Shown: piece by piece, positions 50,201 to 58,932 of the stretch
How the letters are laid out: each line of letters opens with the position of its first letter
Numbering within the stretch: the stretch's first letter is position 1
Source of the DNA: Amycolatopsis anabasis
GTDB taxonomy: Bacteria; Actinomycetota; Actinomycetes; Mycobacteriales; Pseudonocardiaceae
NCBI RefSeq assembly: GCF_009765355.1
Contig: NZ_VTHK01000037.1
Coordinates: 1-64,000 of the forward strand
Direction of reading: 5' to 3'
DNA length: 64,000 bases
The notes under the pieces: model-generated
Database searches by the model: none
Seen by the model: only the letters and a program-made list of their open reading frames with translations
Told to the model about the DNA's origin: nothing
Program-made: the position numbers and the translations under genes

Positions 50201-50905
50201 GAATTCAGCCCGGACGGCCGGTGGCTGGCCACCGCGACGGCCGCGCGCGCGGCGCGGCTGTGGGACGTCACCGATCTCCGGAACCCGGTGGAGTTGGCGA
50301 CGATCACCGCGCACCCGGAACCGGTCCACCAGGCGAGTTTCAGTCCGGACGGCCGCCTGCTGGCGACCTCGAGCGCCGACCGCACCACCCGGATCTGGGA
50401 CGTCGCCGATCCACGTGCGCCGCGGGAACTGGCCCGCCTGCCCGAGGGGTCGCTGGCGTTCCGCCCGGACGGCCGGGTGCTGGCGACGGGGACCCGGGAG
50501 AACGGGGTGCGGCTGTGGGATCTCGGCGATCCGGCCCGGCCGCAGGCACTCGGATTGCTCACCGGGCACACGAACTTCGTGTACGGCTTGGCGTTCAGCC
50601 CGGACGGTCGCCGGTTCACCAGCGGCAGCGCCGACCGGACCGCGCGGCTGTGGGACGTGTCCGACCCGCGGGCGCCGGTGCCGCTCGGGGTGTTCGCGGG
50701 CAGCGTCGGACCGGCGATCAACGCCACGTTCAGCCCCGATGGACGGCTGCTCGCCACGTCGGTCGATTTCGCCCCGGCGGTGTGGGACCCGGACCCGGAC
50801 CGAGTGGCGGCCCGGGTGTGCGACCTCGCCCACCCCCGGATCACCCCGGAGGAATGGTCCCAGTACTTCCCCGGCGTCGCCTACCAGCCACCCTGTGGGC
50901 CGTGA
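47207..50905 (+). CDS. XRE-nSTAND1-WD40 signal-transduction NTPase
   Basis: This protein has 1232 residues. An XRE-like HTH is at about 10-75 (YRELGKLAGYSAAALSDAAG). A novel-STAND NTPase domain follows with P-loop GVFGASGSGKSSLLRAGLV (about 139-157) and Walker B LLVVDQFEEVF. A transmembrane helix is at about 508-530. Fourteen WD40 repeats (about 590-1215) use the motif FSPDGR-LA-S-D-T-RLWDV, enough for two seven-bladed propellers. Repeat 7 is damaged: RLWDV is reduced to VRLDVLSEL. By family these proteins oligomerise on ligand binding and act in signalling or defence. The ligand is unknown. Confidence 0.9.
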   Translation: MPRRERPLEPGDDVLLRFAAGLRSLREKAGSPTYRELGKLAGYSAAALSDAAGGRKLPSLPLTLAYVDACLGDTAEWEARWRATAAELAAREPEADEETRAPYLGLAPFQPADADRFFGREKVLAELLARVRERRFVGVFGASGSGKSSLLRAGLVAELTGDGRRSAAVLTPGPHPMAKHGNRLSELNGDALENDQLLVVDQFEEVFTLCPDPEERNRFIDGLLAAANGRARVVLGVRADFYGHCGRHPGLVDALRDAQVLIGPMSPDELRAAITEPALRTGCRVETALVSRLISDATGQPAVLPLVSHAMLETWRRRQGLTLTVAGYEAAGGIQDAIARSAENVYTGLDEGQRQVARQIFLRLTALGEGTEDTKRRISRRELDESDPDTGVVLEELAHARLLALDNEGIDIAHEALIRSWPRLREWLADDREGLRVHRQLTEATDAWESLDRDPGSLYRGVRLARAQGWADAHESALTAREREFLDASLAAEAAERAAARRRTRRLRQLVALLSVLLVVAVAATVYAVRAEDTATEQRNIALVRKAVSDAAGLRAANPALSTQLSLAAYRMNPLPEARDGLLGAFHSPYSTRLTGHTETVGGVAFSRDSRVMASTSADRTARLWDVADPRHTRELAVLRGHSDVVFSAVFSPDGRTLATMSRDHTVRLWDVTDPARARELVTLNGHTSYVYAAAFSPDGSVLASVSADRTTRLWSVADGREITAFGAYAGTVGAVAFSPDGRILATAGDFGARLWEVADLRSPREIAVLTGHTAPVSGVAFSPDGRTLATSSHDRTARLWEVTEPRAPALLSVLTGHTHPIYGVTFSPDGRFVATAGSDNSARLWDVADRRAPRQAARLLGHTDSVNAVAFSPDGRTLSSTGDTTVRLDVLSELNLHEHGDGIKWVAYRPDGKVLATGGHDNTARLWDVAADPLHPRLLAIITGHSQVVWHVAFSPDGRTLATAAYDGTVRLWDVADPRAPAPFGVLPRLDGELQWVEFSPDGRWLATATAARAARLWDVTDLRNPVELATITAHPEPVHQASFSPDGRLLATSSADRTTRIWDVADPRAPRELARLPEGSLAFRPDGRVLATGTRENGVRLWDLGDPARPQALGLLTGHTNFVYGLAFSPDGRRFTSGSADRTARLWDVSDPRAPVPLGVFAGSVGPAINATFSPDGRLLATSVDFAPAVWDPDPDRVAARVCDLAHPRITPEEWSQYFPGVAYQPPCGP

Positions 50906-50912
50906 CTGCCGC

Positions 50913-51085
50913 GAGTCGCACACTCGGGTAAGCGAGTTTCACGTTCGGGACCGCGAACTGCGCATTCAGGCAGCCGAGTGCGCGGTTCCCGTCAGGGGGC
51001 ACGGGGTGGCTCCGAATGTGTAGTTCGCTCGCCCGAGTGTGTAGTTCGACTACCGGAACGGGGAACTCGCGCGTCCGGAACTTCG
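50913..51085. repeat. 21-nt-phased repeat array C
   Basis: This fills most of the 222-bp gap after the nSTAND gene. GAGT-type units start at 50913, 50934, 50955 and 50976. GTGTAGTTC-type units follow at 51018 and 51039, with GGGGAACTC at 51060. Every step within a set is exactly 21 bases. It copies the architecture of array A. Confidence 0.75.
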
Positions 51086-51127
51086 GGTGCCCGCTCGGGT
51101 GGCCGCGCTTTGGCTAGGGTGGGAGGC

Positions 51128-51616
51128 ATGACGACTCTTGCCGAGGTGGCACCGTCCTTTGTAGACATAGCGCACCGCGTCGTGTGGGCGAACGTGACCA
51201 CCGTGGACCGGTCGAACCGGCCGCGTTCCCGGGTGTTGCACCCGATCTGGCAGTGGGACGGCGAATCGCTGGTCGGCTGGATCGGCACCGCGCCGACTCC
51301 GGTCAAGCGCGCGCATCTCGCGCACAGTCCGTACGTCTCGGTCGGCTACTGGGCGCCGAGCCACGACAACGCGACCGCCGAATGCCACGCCGAACTGCTG
51401 ACCGACGACGAAACCCGCACCAAGGTGTGGAACCTGCTCAAGCAAACCCCGGAACCCCTCGGCTACGACCCGGGCGGGATCGGCGTGCCGGGCTGGGACA
51501 CGCCGACCTCGCCCGCGTTCGCCGCACTGCGCCTGCGTCCCTGGCGGCTGCGGGCGCTTTCCGGCGACGACTACCTCGCCGGGCGGTTCGACCGGACCGT
51601 CACCTGGCGGGAATGA
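51128..51616 (+). CDS. Pyridoxamine 5'-phosphate oxidase-like split-barrel protein
   Basis: This is an FMN- or F420-binding split-barrel protein of 162 residues. RVVWANVTTVDRSNRPRSRV is the typical first-strand pair, followed by GWIGTAPTPVKRAHLAHSPY and VSVGYWAPSHDNATAECHAE. The family includes general-stress and F420-reductase proteins. The substrate is unknown. GTGGGAGG lies just before the ATG. The 3' end overlaps the convergent hydrolase by 17 bases. Confidence 0.83.
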   Translation: MTTLAEVAPSFVDIAHRVVWANVTTVDRSNRPRSRVLHPIWQWDGESLVGWIGTAPTPVKRAHLAHSPYVSVGYWAPSHDNATAECHAELLTDDETRTKVWNLLKQTPEPLGYDPGGIGVPGWDTPTSPAFAALRLRPWRLRALSGDDYLAGRFDRTVTWRE

Positions 51617-52451
51617 CCCCGTCCAGAATCGCCGCGACCTTGCCCACGTGCTGGGGAAGCGCGAAACCGGCATGGCTGCAGGCGACCGAATGCACGTCGA
51701 ACGGGTTGTCCGGGGTCATCGCGTCGGCCCGTTCGATGAGCAGGTCCTGCAGCGCCAGCGGCATCGCCAGGTCCTCGGTCAGGCGGAGGTAGCTGTGCGG
51801 GACCCGGCCCCAGGTGTCCGGATCGACGAGGTCCGCGCCGAAGTCCAGGATGTCGTCCGGCTCGCAACTGCTCAGGAAACCGAGGAACTGCTGGTCGGTG
51901 CCGTCGGCGAGCAGCGCCCGCTTCAGCGCGGTGAGCAGTTCGGGATCCGCGGAGCGCCAGTTCATCCGCACCGCGCCGAGCGCCGCGGGGTCGCCGATCA
52001 TGAGGCCGTGCACTTCGTTGAGCGCGCTCGCCGCCCATTCCGGACCCAGCAGGTACTGGGCGACCGTCTTTTCCGCGCAGCACCAGGCGGAGATGTAGAC
52101 GATCCGGTCGAGCAGATCGGGAATCGCGTTGCCGACCCCGTTCAGCACCACCCCGCCCCGGCTGGCGCCCACCAGGATCACCGGCCCGTACGCGCGCACC
52201 CGGCGCACGGTGTCGATCACGTGCTCCACACCCTCGGCGTAGGTCACCCCGGCCAGCGGCGAGGGCGCGGTGGCGAAGGCCACGAGATCCTGGGGCGCCT
52301 GGTAGGCCGCGGTGAAACCGGCGCCCCGGCCGTGCCCGGGCAGGTCGACGGCGAGCGAGCGGTGGCCGCGCAACGCCAGTTCGCGCTGCAGGCTCGCCCA
52401 CATGCGGGAGTTTCCGTTCGAACCGTGGACGAAGACGAAAGTGGGAGTCAT
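51600..52451 (-). CDS. Alpha/beta hydrolase (esterase-like)
   Basis: This protein of 283 residues has the opening FVFVHGSNGNSRMW, the nucleophile elbow VGASRGGVV (serine in GASRGG), and the catalytic histidine in SVACSHAGFALPQHV. The pattern matches hydroxynitrile-lyase/methyl-esterase type hydrolases. The ATG at 52451 starts directly at the first strand. Upstream in-frame sequence is a shadow of the neighbouring region. Confidence 0.84.
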   Translation of the reverse strand: MTPTFVFVHGSNGNSRMWASLQRELALRGHRSLAVDLPGHGRGAGFTAAYQAPQDLVAFATAPSPLAGVTYAEGVEHVIDTVRRVRAYGPVILVGASRGGVVLNGVGNAIPDLLDRIVYISAWCCAEKTVAQYLLGPEWAASALNEVHGLMIGDPAALGAVRMNWRSADPELLTALKRALLADGTDQQFLGFLSSCEPDDILDFGADLVDPDTWGRVPHSYLRLTEDLAMPLALQDLLIERADAMTPDNPFDVHSVACSHAGFALPQHVGKVAAILDGVIPAR

Positions 52452-52525
52452 GCCTCCGACCGTGCCCGGATCCCGTCCCGGAAGACAGGGACCGAGGTCC
52501 CGGACCGGCCGGGTGGGTTTCCCGT

Positions 52526-53698
52526 TCAGCGACCGACGAACGACACCTCGGGGAATCGGCGCGACGGACCTTCCAGGAGCGGATCCGGCCGGTTCAGCAG
52601 GTGCCGGGTGAACAACGCGGACACGTACGCGCGGTTCACCTCGAGGGAATAGCCGCCGGGGAGCGAGCCGAAGCCGAAGGCGAAGTCCTCGGGCGGCAGG
52701 CGGCGGGCGAGTTCCAGCGGATCGATGAGCGCGGTCAGGTCCGTGCAGGTCATGTGCCCGGCCCGGTCCAGCAGCAGATGCCGCCGCCAGCCGCGCAGTC
52801 CGGCCCACAGTTGCGCCCAGCCGGGCATCCCGCCGGGAATCGCCGACATCTGCCAGAGCAGGAACGGGCGATCCAGCCCGGTCTCCACCACCCGGCCGAA
52901 CTGGGACCCGTCGAGGTTGGCGCCCACGCGCACGCGCGGGTCGACGCGCATCACCTCGGCGGCGGTCGCACCGCCGAGGGAATGGCCGAACATGCCCACC
53001 CGGGACGGATCGATCCGGCCGCGCAGCTCGGAATCCGGTCCGAGGAGCTGATCGAGCACGAACACGCTGTCCTCGGTCCGGGTGTCCAGGTACCGGGGGA
53101 TCTCGCCTTCCCCCGGTTCCCGGTAGGGCGTGACCCGGCCGTCCGGGAACTCCACCCCGACGGCGTCCGAGGGGTGGTCGATGGAGGCGACCACCATGCC
53201 CCGGCTGGCCAGCTCCTCGGCGAGGCCGGTCAGCGCGGTGCGGTACTGCCCGTGGCCGTGGGAGAGCAGGACCAGTGGCCGCCCGCGCGGGCCGGGGGCG
53301 GGCGGTGCGCAGTCGACGGCGTGGCCGCGAAGCCGGGTGAACACGTCCTCCGGCAGGTCACCCAAATCGAACTGCGCCAGATACAGCCGCGCCACCGAAA
53401 GCGGGAGGTACCCGGCCTTCGGCGCGCCGGGCAGCGGCCAGGACGGGTACCAGAGCTGGACCATGACTTCGCGCCGCCGGTCCGGGTACCACGGATCCGC
53501 CCGGTCGCGGTCGACCAGATGCAGCGCCCGCGTGCCCACCGCGTGCGGGCCGGTCGGCCTGGGCAGGTCGACCCGCGCCGGAACACCCGTACCCGGCGCC
53601 GCCAGCGCGGGCACGCCGATCGCCGCCCCCGCCGCGGCGGCCGCCGTCCCCACCAGCACCGCGCGCCGCCCGATCACCCCGAAGTCCCCCATGCGCAC
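52526..53698 (-). CDS. Exported PAF-acetylhydrolase-like lipase/esterase
   Basis: This protein of 390 residues has a signal peptide (GRRAVLVGTAAAAAGAAIG, possibly Tat with GRR, then ALA cleavage near residue 33). The hydrolase core has PLVLLSHGHGQYRTAL, the nucleophile in VGMFGHSLGGATAAEV, and the histidine in LLLDRAGHMTCTDL. It matches plasma PAF-acetylhydrolase/isoform II-type esterases acting on short acyl esters. It stands 72 bases after the MFS gene and may read on from that operon. Confidence 0.85.
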   Translation of the reverse strand: MRMGDFGVIGRRAVLVGTAAAAAGAAIGVPALAAPGTGVPARVDLPRPTGPHAVGTRALHLVDRDRADPWYPDRRREVMVQLWYPSWPLPGAPKAGYLPLSVARLYLAQFDLGDLPEDVFTRLRGHAVDCAPPAPGPRGRPLVLLSHGHGQYRTALTGLAEELASRGMVVASIDHPSDAVGVEFPDGRVTPYREPGEGEIPRYLDTRTEDSVFVLDQLLGPDSELRGRIDPSRVGMFGHSLGGATAAEVMRVDPRVRVGANLDGSQFGRVVETGLDRPFLLWQMSAIPGGMPGWAQLWAGLRGWRRHLLLDRAGHMTCTDLTALIDPLELARRLPPEDFAFGFGSLPGGYSLEVNRAYVSALFTRHLLNRPDPLLEGPSRRFPEVSFVGR

Positions 53699-53770
53699 CT
53701 CCGATTCGCGGATCTTGCCCCGATTCCACCAGAAGAGCCGCCTCGCCGCCTCCCTCGCGGGTAGGACTCC

Positions 53771-54997
53771 TCAGCGGACCGAGCGGACCGGGTGGATGAG
53801 GGCGGCGCCGACGAGGGCGCAGACTCCGGCGAGCAGGTACAGCCAGGTGTAGCCGCCGAGCAGGCCGAGGACGCCACCGGCGACCGCGGGGGCGATCGCC
53901 TGCGGTGCGGTGTTCGCCAGGTTCACCACGCCGAGGTCCCGCGCGCGGTCGCCCGCGGACGGCAGGACCTGGGTGATCAGCGCGTTGTCCACCGCGAGGT
54001 AGACACCGTAGCCGACGCCCAGGATCGCGGCGGCCGCCAGCGTCGCGGTCCACGTCTCGCCGAGCGCGAGCACGCCCATCGCCACCGCGACCACCACCGA
54101 GGACGCGATGACGAACGGTTTGCGCCGCCCGATCCGGTCCGACCACCGCCCGGCGAGCACGCTGGTGACCAGGATTCCCGCGGTGTACAGCAGAATGAGC
54201 ACGAACACCGCGCCCGCCGGATCGGGATCGCGCACCACATCGCGCAGGTAGTACAGCAGGTACAAGGTGCCGATCGCGTTCGCGAGCTGGATCGCGAACC
54301 GGCAGCCGAACGCCCACATCAGGTCCCGGGTCGCGAACAGCGCCCGCGCCATTCCGCGCAGCTGGGCGGAAAGCGGGGTCGCCGGGCGCGTGGGCACCGG
54401 GGTGTCCGAACGGTCCAGCACGAACGGCAGGATCAACGCGAGCAGGAGCAGGGCGAGCAGCAGGTACCCGGCGAACCGGCCGGTCACCACCTTGCTCACC
54501 AGGAACGAGCCGAGGATCAGCGCGAGCGGCGCCGGGAGCCCGACGAACGCGGACACCAGGCCCCGCTGCGGCACCGGGACCCGGTCCGGCACCGACGCGG
54601 TCAGCGCCGCGTACATCGCGTTCGTCCCGGCCTGCACGAGCATCCACGCCAGCGCGACCCCGATGATCGCGCCCTGGAGCCCGAGCGTCACCAGGCCCGC
54701 CGCGCACACCAGCCCGCTGCCCAGGACCCACGGCCGCCGCCGCCCGAACCGGGACGTCGTGCGGTCCGACAGTGCACCGGCGATCGGGCAGACCACAATG
54801 GACACGATCGCCGCGGCCGTGGTGATCCAGCCCAGGTTGACCACCTTGGCGGCCGGATCGATCGCCTCGATCTGCAACGGCAGCAGCACCTGGATCGGGG
54901 TGAGCACCGCCAGCGACATGCCCAGGACCGCGCCGGACAGCGCGCCGATCCACCGCGGCCGGACGAAGGTCGTCGGTTCCTCGAGCGCGGTCGTCAT
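53771..54997 (-). CDS. MFS transporter
   Basis: This is a 12-helix transporter of 408 residues. PIAGALSDRTTSRFGRRRPW is the loop 2-3 motif A, and it is repeated in the second half as LAGRWSDRIGRRKP. The pattern resembles the glycoside-pentoside-hexuronide and SLC45-like group. The ATG overlaps the esterase TGA (ATGA), so it is third in the ligase-esterase-MFS operon. It may export the operon's product. Confidence 0.87.
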   Translation of the reverse strand: MTTALEEPTTFVRPRWIGALSGAVLGMSLAVLTPIQVLLPLQIEAIDPAAKVVNLGWITTAAAIVSIVVCPIAGALSDRTTSRFGRRRPWVLGSGLVCAAGLVTLGLQGAIIGVALAWMLVQAGTNAMYAALTASVPDRVPVPQRGLVSAFVGLPAPLALILGSFLVSKVVTGRFAGYLLLALLLLALILPFVLDRSDTPVPTRPATPLSAQLRGMARALFATRDLMWAFGCRFAIQLANAIGTLYLLYYLRDVVRDPDPAGAVFVLILLYTAGILVTSVLAGRWSDRIGRRKPFVIASSVVVAVAMGVLALGETWTATLAAAAILGVGYGVYLAVDNALITQVLPSAGDRARDLGVVNLANTAPQAIAPAVAGGVLGLLGGYTWLYLLAGVCALVGAALIHPVRSVR

Positions 54998-56223
54998 GCA
55001 CAGTCCTCGGCGATGGCCACGTGCACGGTGTGCCCGCCCAGCCCGAACGGGCCGAGCCGCACGTTCATCGTCAGGCTGCCGACTCCGTCCGCCTTCAACG
55101 CCATCGTGCGGTGCTCGAACGGGCCCGCCATCCACACCCGGTACGCGCGCCCCGGCTCGTACCAGGTCGCCGTGCGCACATCGGCCATGCCCACGCCGGT
55201 CAGCGAGAACCCGGCGCGATGCGCGCTGGACAACGTGGAGAAGGCCTCCCGCATCCGTCTACTGCGGACGGTCCAGCCCGCGACGCTGTATTCCGGTTCG
55301 GCCGAGGTGTAGGAGAGCGGATTCGGTGCGGGCGGGGGATCGGCGAAGGTCTTCATCAGCGAGGGCAGGGTCACCCGCAGATCCCGCGCCCAGTACGGCC
55401 AGTCGTGCGTGCCCCGACCGCAGTACCAGTCGTGCTCGATGCCGAGTTCGGTGAACTTCCGGTGCAGCCGCACCGACCAGTGGCACACGATCGCCTCGAT
55501 CAGGTCCAGCTTCGGATGTTTGTCCAAATCGGACGGCACACCGGTCCCGGTGCGCACGGACAGCCACATACCGCGCAGGTTGGCCGCGAGGTCCCACGGA
55601 TTGTGCGCGCGCCAGCGCATCTCCCGGGTCAGCCGGCTGCCCCAGATCGCGTCCGGCGGCCCGCCGTCGCGCTGCGCCGCGATCCCGGGGATCCAGGTGT
55701 GCCGGTTGGTGTCCAGCACCCCGGAGAAACTCGCCGCCGCGGTGAACAGGTCCGGATGCCGTGCCGCGTAGGACATCGCGCCGAACCCGCCCATCGACAG
55801 CCCGGCGAGCGCCCGCCCGCCGCGGTCGGCGATCGTGCGGAACGTCCGATCGACCCACGGGATCAGCTCGCCGACGTGGTGGCTCTCCCAGGGGGTTCTG
55901 CCGTGCGCACCGGCCTTCACCCAGTCCGAGTAGAAACCGTTGCGGGCCTCCGGCATCACCACGATCAGCGGCAGGTCCGCAGTGGACTCGGTGGCTTCGC
56001 CCTTGTCGGTCCAGGACCGGAAATCGTCGCCACCGCCGTGCAGCAGGTACAGCACGGGGTACCGGGTCGCGGGATTCGCCGCGTAGTCGGCGGGGAAGAG
56101 GATCCGGGCCATGGTGCGCTCGCCGAGGACCGGCGAGTCGAGTTCGTACTCCACCAGCCGCGGGCCGAGCACCGTACGCGAAACCACCCGCAAGCCGGGG
56201 CTTCTCGGGGCCGGGACGCTCAC
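54994..56223 (-). CDS. Esterase D/antigen-85-like acyl hydrolase or transferase
   Basis: This protein of 409 residues has a carbohydrate-esterase-1/Ag85 type alpha/beta fold: YPVLYLLHGGGDDFRSW (oxyanion region), the nucleophile in LAGLSMGGFGAMSYAARH, and the histidine in YCGRGTHDWPYW. A beta-rich C-terminal extension of about 100 residues follows. No signal peptide is seen. The GTG start overlaps the ligase TGA (GTGA). Its place between an acyl-activating enzyme and an exporter suggests transfer or hydrolysis of an acyl ester. Confidence 0.83.
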   Translation of the reverse strand: MSVPAPRSPGLRVVSRTVLGPRLVEYELDSPVLGERTMARILFPADYAANPATRYPVLYLLHGGGDDFRSWTDKGEATESTADLPLIVVMPEARNGFYSDWVKAGAHGRTPWESHHVGELIPWVDRTFRTIADRGGRALAGLSMGGFGAMSYAARHPDLFTAAASFSGVLDTNRHTWIPGIAAQRDGGPPDAIWGSRLTREMRWRAHNPWDLAANLRGMWLSVRTGTGVPSDLDKHPKLDLIEAIVCHWSVRLHRKFTELGIEHDWYCGRGTHDWPYWARDLRVTLPSLMKTFADPPPAPNPLSYTSAEPEYSVAGWTVRSRRMREAFSTLSSAHRAGFSLTGVGMADVRTATWYEPGRAYRVWMAGPFEHRTMALKADGVGSLTMNVRLGPFGLGGHTVHVAIAEDCA

Positions 56224-57668
56224 CGCCCGGCGCCCGTCAGCCGCTCGGCCCGCACCTGGGCGCGCCGCACCTTGCCCGCGTCGTCGCGCAGCGGGTAGTC
56301 GACGAACTCGATGGCGCGCGGCAGCTTGTAGGTCACCAGCCGCGACCGCAGGTGCTCCATAACGTCCTCTTCGGACACTCCGCTCGCCTGGACGACCGCG
56401 TGCACCCGGTTCCCGTATTCGTCGTCGGGCAACCCGACCACGCAACTGCTCAGCACCGCGGGATGTTCCTCGAGCGCCGCCTCGACTTCGGCCGGGTACA
56501 CATTGGACCCGCCGACCAGGATCATGTCCGGTTTCCGGTCGGCCAGGTACAGGTAACCGTCGGCGTCCAGGCGGCCGAGGTCGCCCTGGGATTCCCAGCC
56601 ACCGGGCAGGGTTTCGGCCGTTCCGCCGAGGTACTCGTAGGTCGCCGGGGCGTCTTCGCCCGCGCGCATCCAGATCTCGCCGATTTCCCCGGCGGGCACG
56701 TCGTGGTGGTCCGCGTCGAGGATCCGGATCTCGCCCGCGGCCACCCGGCCCACGCTACCCGGGTGCGCCAGCCATTCCCGCCCGCTGATCAGGCATCCGG
56801 CCTGCGCCTCGGTGCTGGCGTACAGCTCGAACACCCGGTCCGGGCCGAGCCAGTCCAGCCACGCGTGCTTGAGCCAGGGCGGGCACGGGGACGCGCCGTG
56901 CAGCACGACCTTCAGGCTGGACAGGTCCGCGGCGGCGCGTTCGGCCGCGGGCAGCCGCCACACCCGGTGCATCATCGTGGGCACCAGGAAAACCCAGTCG
57001 ACGCGGTGCCGGTCGATGCTCCGCAGCAACTCGCCCGGGTCGAACTTCGGCAGCACCACCACGTGGTTCCCGGCGAACAGCGCCGAAGCGGACAGCATGA
57101 ACGGCGCGTTGTGGTAGAGCGGACCCGCGGCCAGGTGCACGCCGTCCGGAGTCATCCGGAACAGCGCGCTGTACACGCCAAGGGTTTCCGCGGCCGCGGG
57201 CTGACCGGCCAGGATGACCTTGGGGCGCCCGGTGCTGCCGCCGGAGGTCGGCGCCTTCCACGCCGGGGCGATCCGCGGCGGCAGGGGATCGTCGGCGGCC
57301 GCGGGCGCGAATCCGGCAGGCACGCAGGCTCGGCCTGCCAGTTCCAGTCCGACCACCAGCGCGGGGTCGGCGACCCGCACCACGGCTGCCAGTTCGGCGG
57401 CGGGCAGCCGGAAGGACACCGGTTGCGGGGTCGCGCCCAGCTTCCACGCCGCGATCGCGGCGAGCACGAACTCGACGCCGTTGGGCAGGCCGATGGTCAC
57501 CAGCCGGCCCTCGGTGACCCCGCGCGCGGCGTACTCGCGGGCCAGGGAGTTGGTGTGCCGGTCCAGTTCCCGCCGGGTCAGCGTGCGGTCGCCGCAGGTC
57601 ACCGCCGGGCGGTCGGGATCGGCCTCGGCGAGCTGGGCGAGGCGGGTGGCCAGTGGTGTGGGCTGCAT
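56220..57668 (-). CDS. AMP-dependent acyl-CoA synthetase / acyl-AMP ligase
   Basis: This is an adenylate-forming enzyme of 482 residues. The phosphate loop is APTSGGSTGRPKVI (about 148-161), the adenine region is FELYASTEAQAG, the hinge is ESQGDLGRLDADGYLYLADR, and the C-terminal lysine region is YKLPRAIEFV. It activates a carboxylic acid, probably fatty or aryl, as acyl-AMP or CoA. I chose the ATG at 57668 with GGGAGGGG upstream. It is first in the ligase-esterase-MFS operon and divergent from the PucR gene; the PKS beyond could use its product as starter. Confidence 0.88.
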   Translation of the reverse strand: MQPTPLATRLAQLAEADPDRPAVTCGDRTLTRRELDRHTNSLAREYAARGVTEGRLVTIGLPNGVEFVLAAIAAWKLGATPQPVSFRLPAAELAAVVRVADPALVVGLELAGRACVPAGFAPAAADDPLPPRIAPAWKAPTSGGSTGRPKVILAGQPAAAETLGVYSALFRMTPDGVHLAAGPLYHNAPFMLSASALFAGNHVVVLPKFDPGELLRSIDRHRVDWVFLVPTMMHRVWRLPAAERAAADLSSLKVVLHGASPCPPWLKHAWLDWLGPDRVFELYASTEAQAGCLISGREWLAHPGSVGRVAAGEIRILDADHHDVPAGEIGEIWMRAGEDAPATYEYLGGTAETLPGGWESQGDLGRLDADGYLYLADRKPDMILVGGSNVYPAEVEAALEEHPAVLSSCVVGLPDDEYGNRVHAVVQASGVSEEDVMEHLRSRLVTYKLPRAIEFVDYPLRDDAGKVRRAQVRAERLTGAGR

Positions 57669-57795
57669 CGGCCCCTCCCTTGCACCTCGGTGTGATTTCC
57701 CCAATGTTCACCAGCGTCGGACTTCGCCACAATGGATATCGGCACAGGCTGGACTCCCGGCCAGTTCCGAGGCGCTTTCGTTGGAGGAATCCCCA

Positions 57796-58932
57796 ATGGC
57801 GATGACGGTGGTGCAGTCCGTTTTCGACGATCTCCTCGCCCACCCCGAACGCCTCGACGCGATCGTGGCCGACCAGGTGGCCCGGGTCCGCGCGGAGGTG
57901 CCGGAGTACCGCGGCCTGCCCGACGCCGATCAGCGCGCGGGCAACCGCAGCATCGTGGTCGCCGCCCTCGGCCAGCTGCGGGCCGGGCGGTTGCCGGACG
58001 AGGCGGAACTGCGCGAGATCAACGCGTTCGCCGCCGACCGCGCGCGGCGGGGGATCAGCATCGCCGCCGTGCTGGCCGCGTACCGGATCGCCGCGCAGGG
58101 CTTCTGGGACACCGTCGCCGGGCAGGCCCGCCGCCGCGGCGCGGACCCGGAATCGTTGCTGCACACCATGCAGCTGCTGTGGCAGTGGCTGGACCGGGTG
58201 ACCGTCGCCGCGGCCACCGCCCACCGCGAGGTGGAACTGCGCAGCGCTCGCGAGGACGAGCAGCGCATCGGCGACGCCCTGCGCGCGCTGCTGGTCCAGC
58301 CGGCCGCGGGGGTCGCGGGACAGCAGCACCTGCTGCAACTCGGCCTGGCGCCGGACGGGAAGTACGGCGCGCTGCGCGGACGCCTCGCGCCGGGCGCGAC
58401 CGTTTCCGCACTGCGCGAGAGCATGCCCGAGGGCGGCCTGGTCGCGGTCGTGGTGCACCAGGACGTCCTCGGGCTGCTTTCCGGGCCGATCGACGTCGAC
58501 CCGGGGTTCGGCACGTTCGGCGTCGGGCCGTGGCGGGGCGTGGACGAACTGCCCGGGTCCTACCTCGCCGCGGGCCGGGCGCTCGCCGCGGCGCTGCGGC
58601 TGAGCCTGCCCGGCGCGCATTCGATGGAGACGCTGCGCCTGGCCGGGGTCGCGGCGACCGACGACGAGATGACCCGCATCCTCACCGACCGGCTGCTGGC
58701 GCCGCTGCGCGCCAAGGGCGGGTACGGGCAGGACATCTGGCAGTCGGTGCGCCGCTACCTCGAGCACGGGATGCGGGTGGACGAAACGGCCGCGTCGCTG
58801 CACGTCCACGCCAACACCCTGCGGCACCGGCTCGCGCACTTCACCGAACTGACCGGCGCCGATCTCCGGGACCCGGCCGACATCGCCGAGATCTGGTGGC
58901 TCACCCGGAGTTCCCACGATCAGCGCGCGTAG
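57796..58932 (+). CDS. PucR/CdaR-family regulator
   Basis: This protein of 378 residues has an N-terminal helical sensor (about 1-165), a central GGDEF-like region without the motif (about 170-285), and a C-terminal PucR-type HTH (VDETAASLHVHANTLRHRLA, about 333-352). GGAGG lies 9 bases before the ATG. It is divergent from the acyl ligase operon and convergent with the PKS (overlap 13 bases), so it is the most likely local regulator of the lipid/polyketide genes. Confidence 0.88.
   Translation: MAMTVVQSVFDDLLAHPERLDAIVADQVARVRAEVPEYRGLPDADQRAGNRSIVVAALGQLRAGRLPDEAELREINAFAADRARRGISIAAVLAAYRIAAQGFWDTVAGQARRRGADPESLLHTMQLLWQWLDRVTVAAATAHREVELRSAREDEQRIGDALRALLVQPAAGVAGQQHLLQLGLAPDGKYGALRGRLAPGATVSALRESMPEGGLVAVVVHQDVLGLLSGPIDVDPGFGTFGVGPWRGVDELPGSYLAAGRALAAALRLSLPGAHSMETLRLAGVAATDDEMTRILTDRLLAPLRAKGGYGQDIWQSVRRYLEHGMRVDETAASLHVHANTLRHRLAHFTELTGADLRDPADIAEIWWLTRSSHDQRA

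Noticed and set aside
47833..50931. 1032-codon overlapping frame inside the WD40 gene
   Set aside because: It is the +1 shadow of the repeat region, with repetitive Arg/Gly-rich translation. The periodic DNA signal comes from the WD40 repeats themselves.
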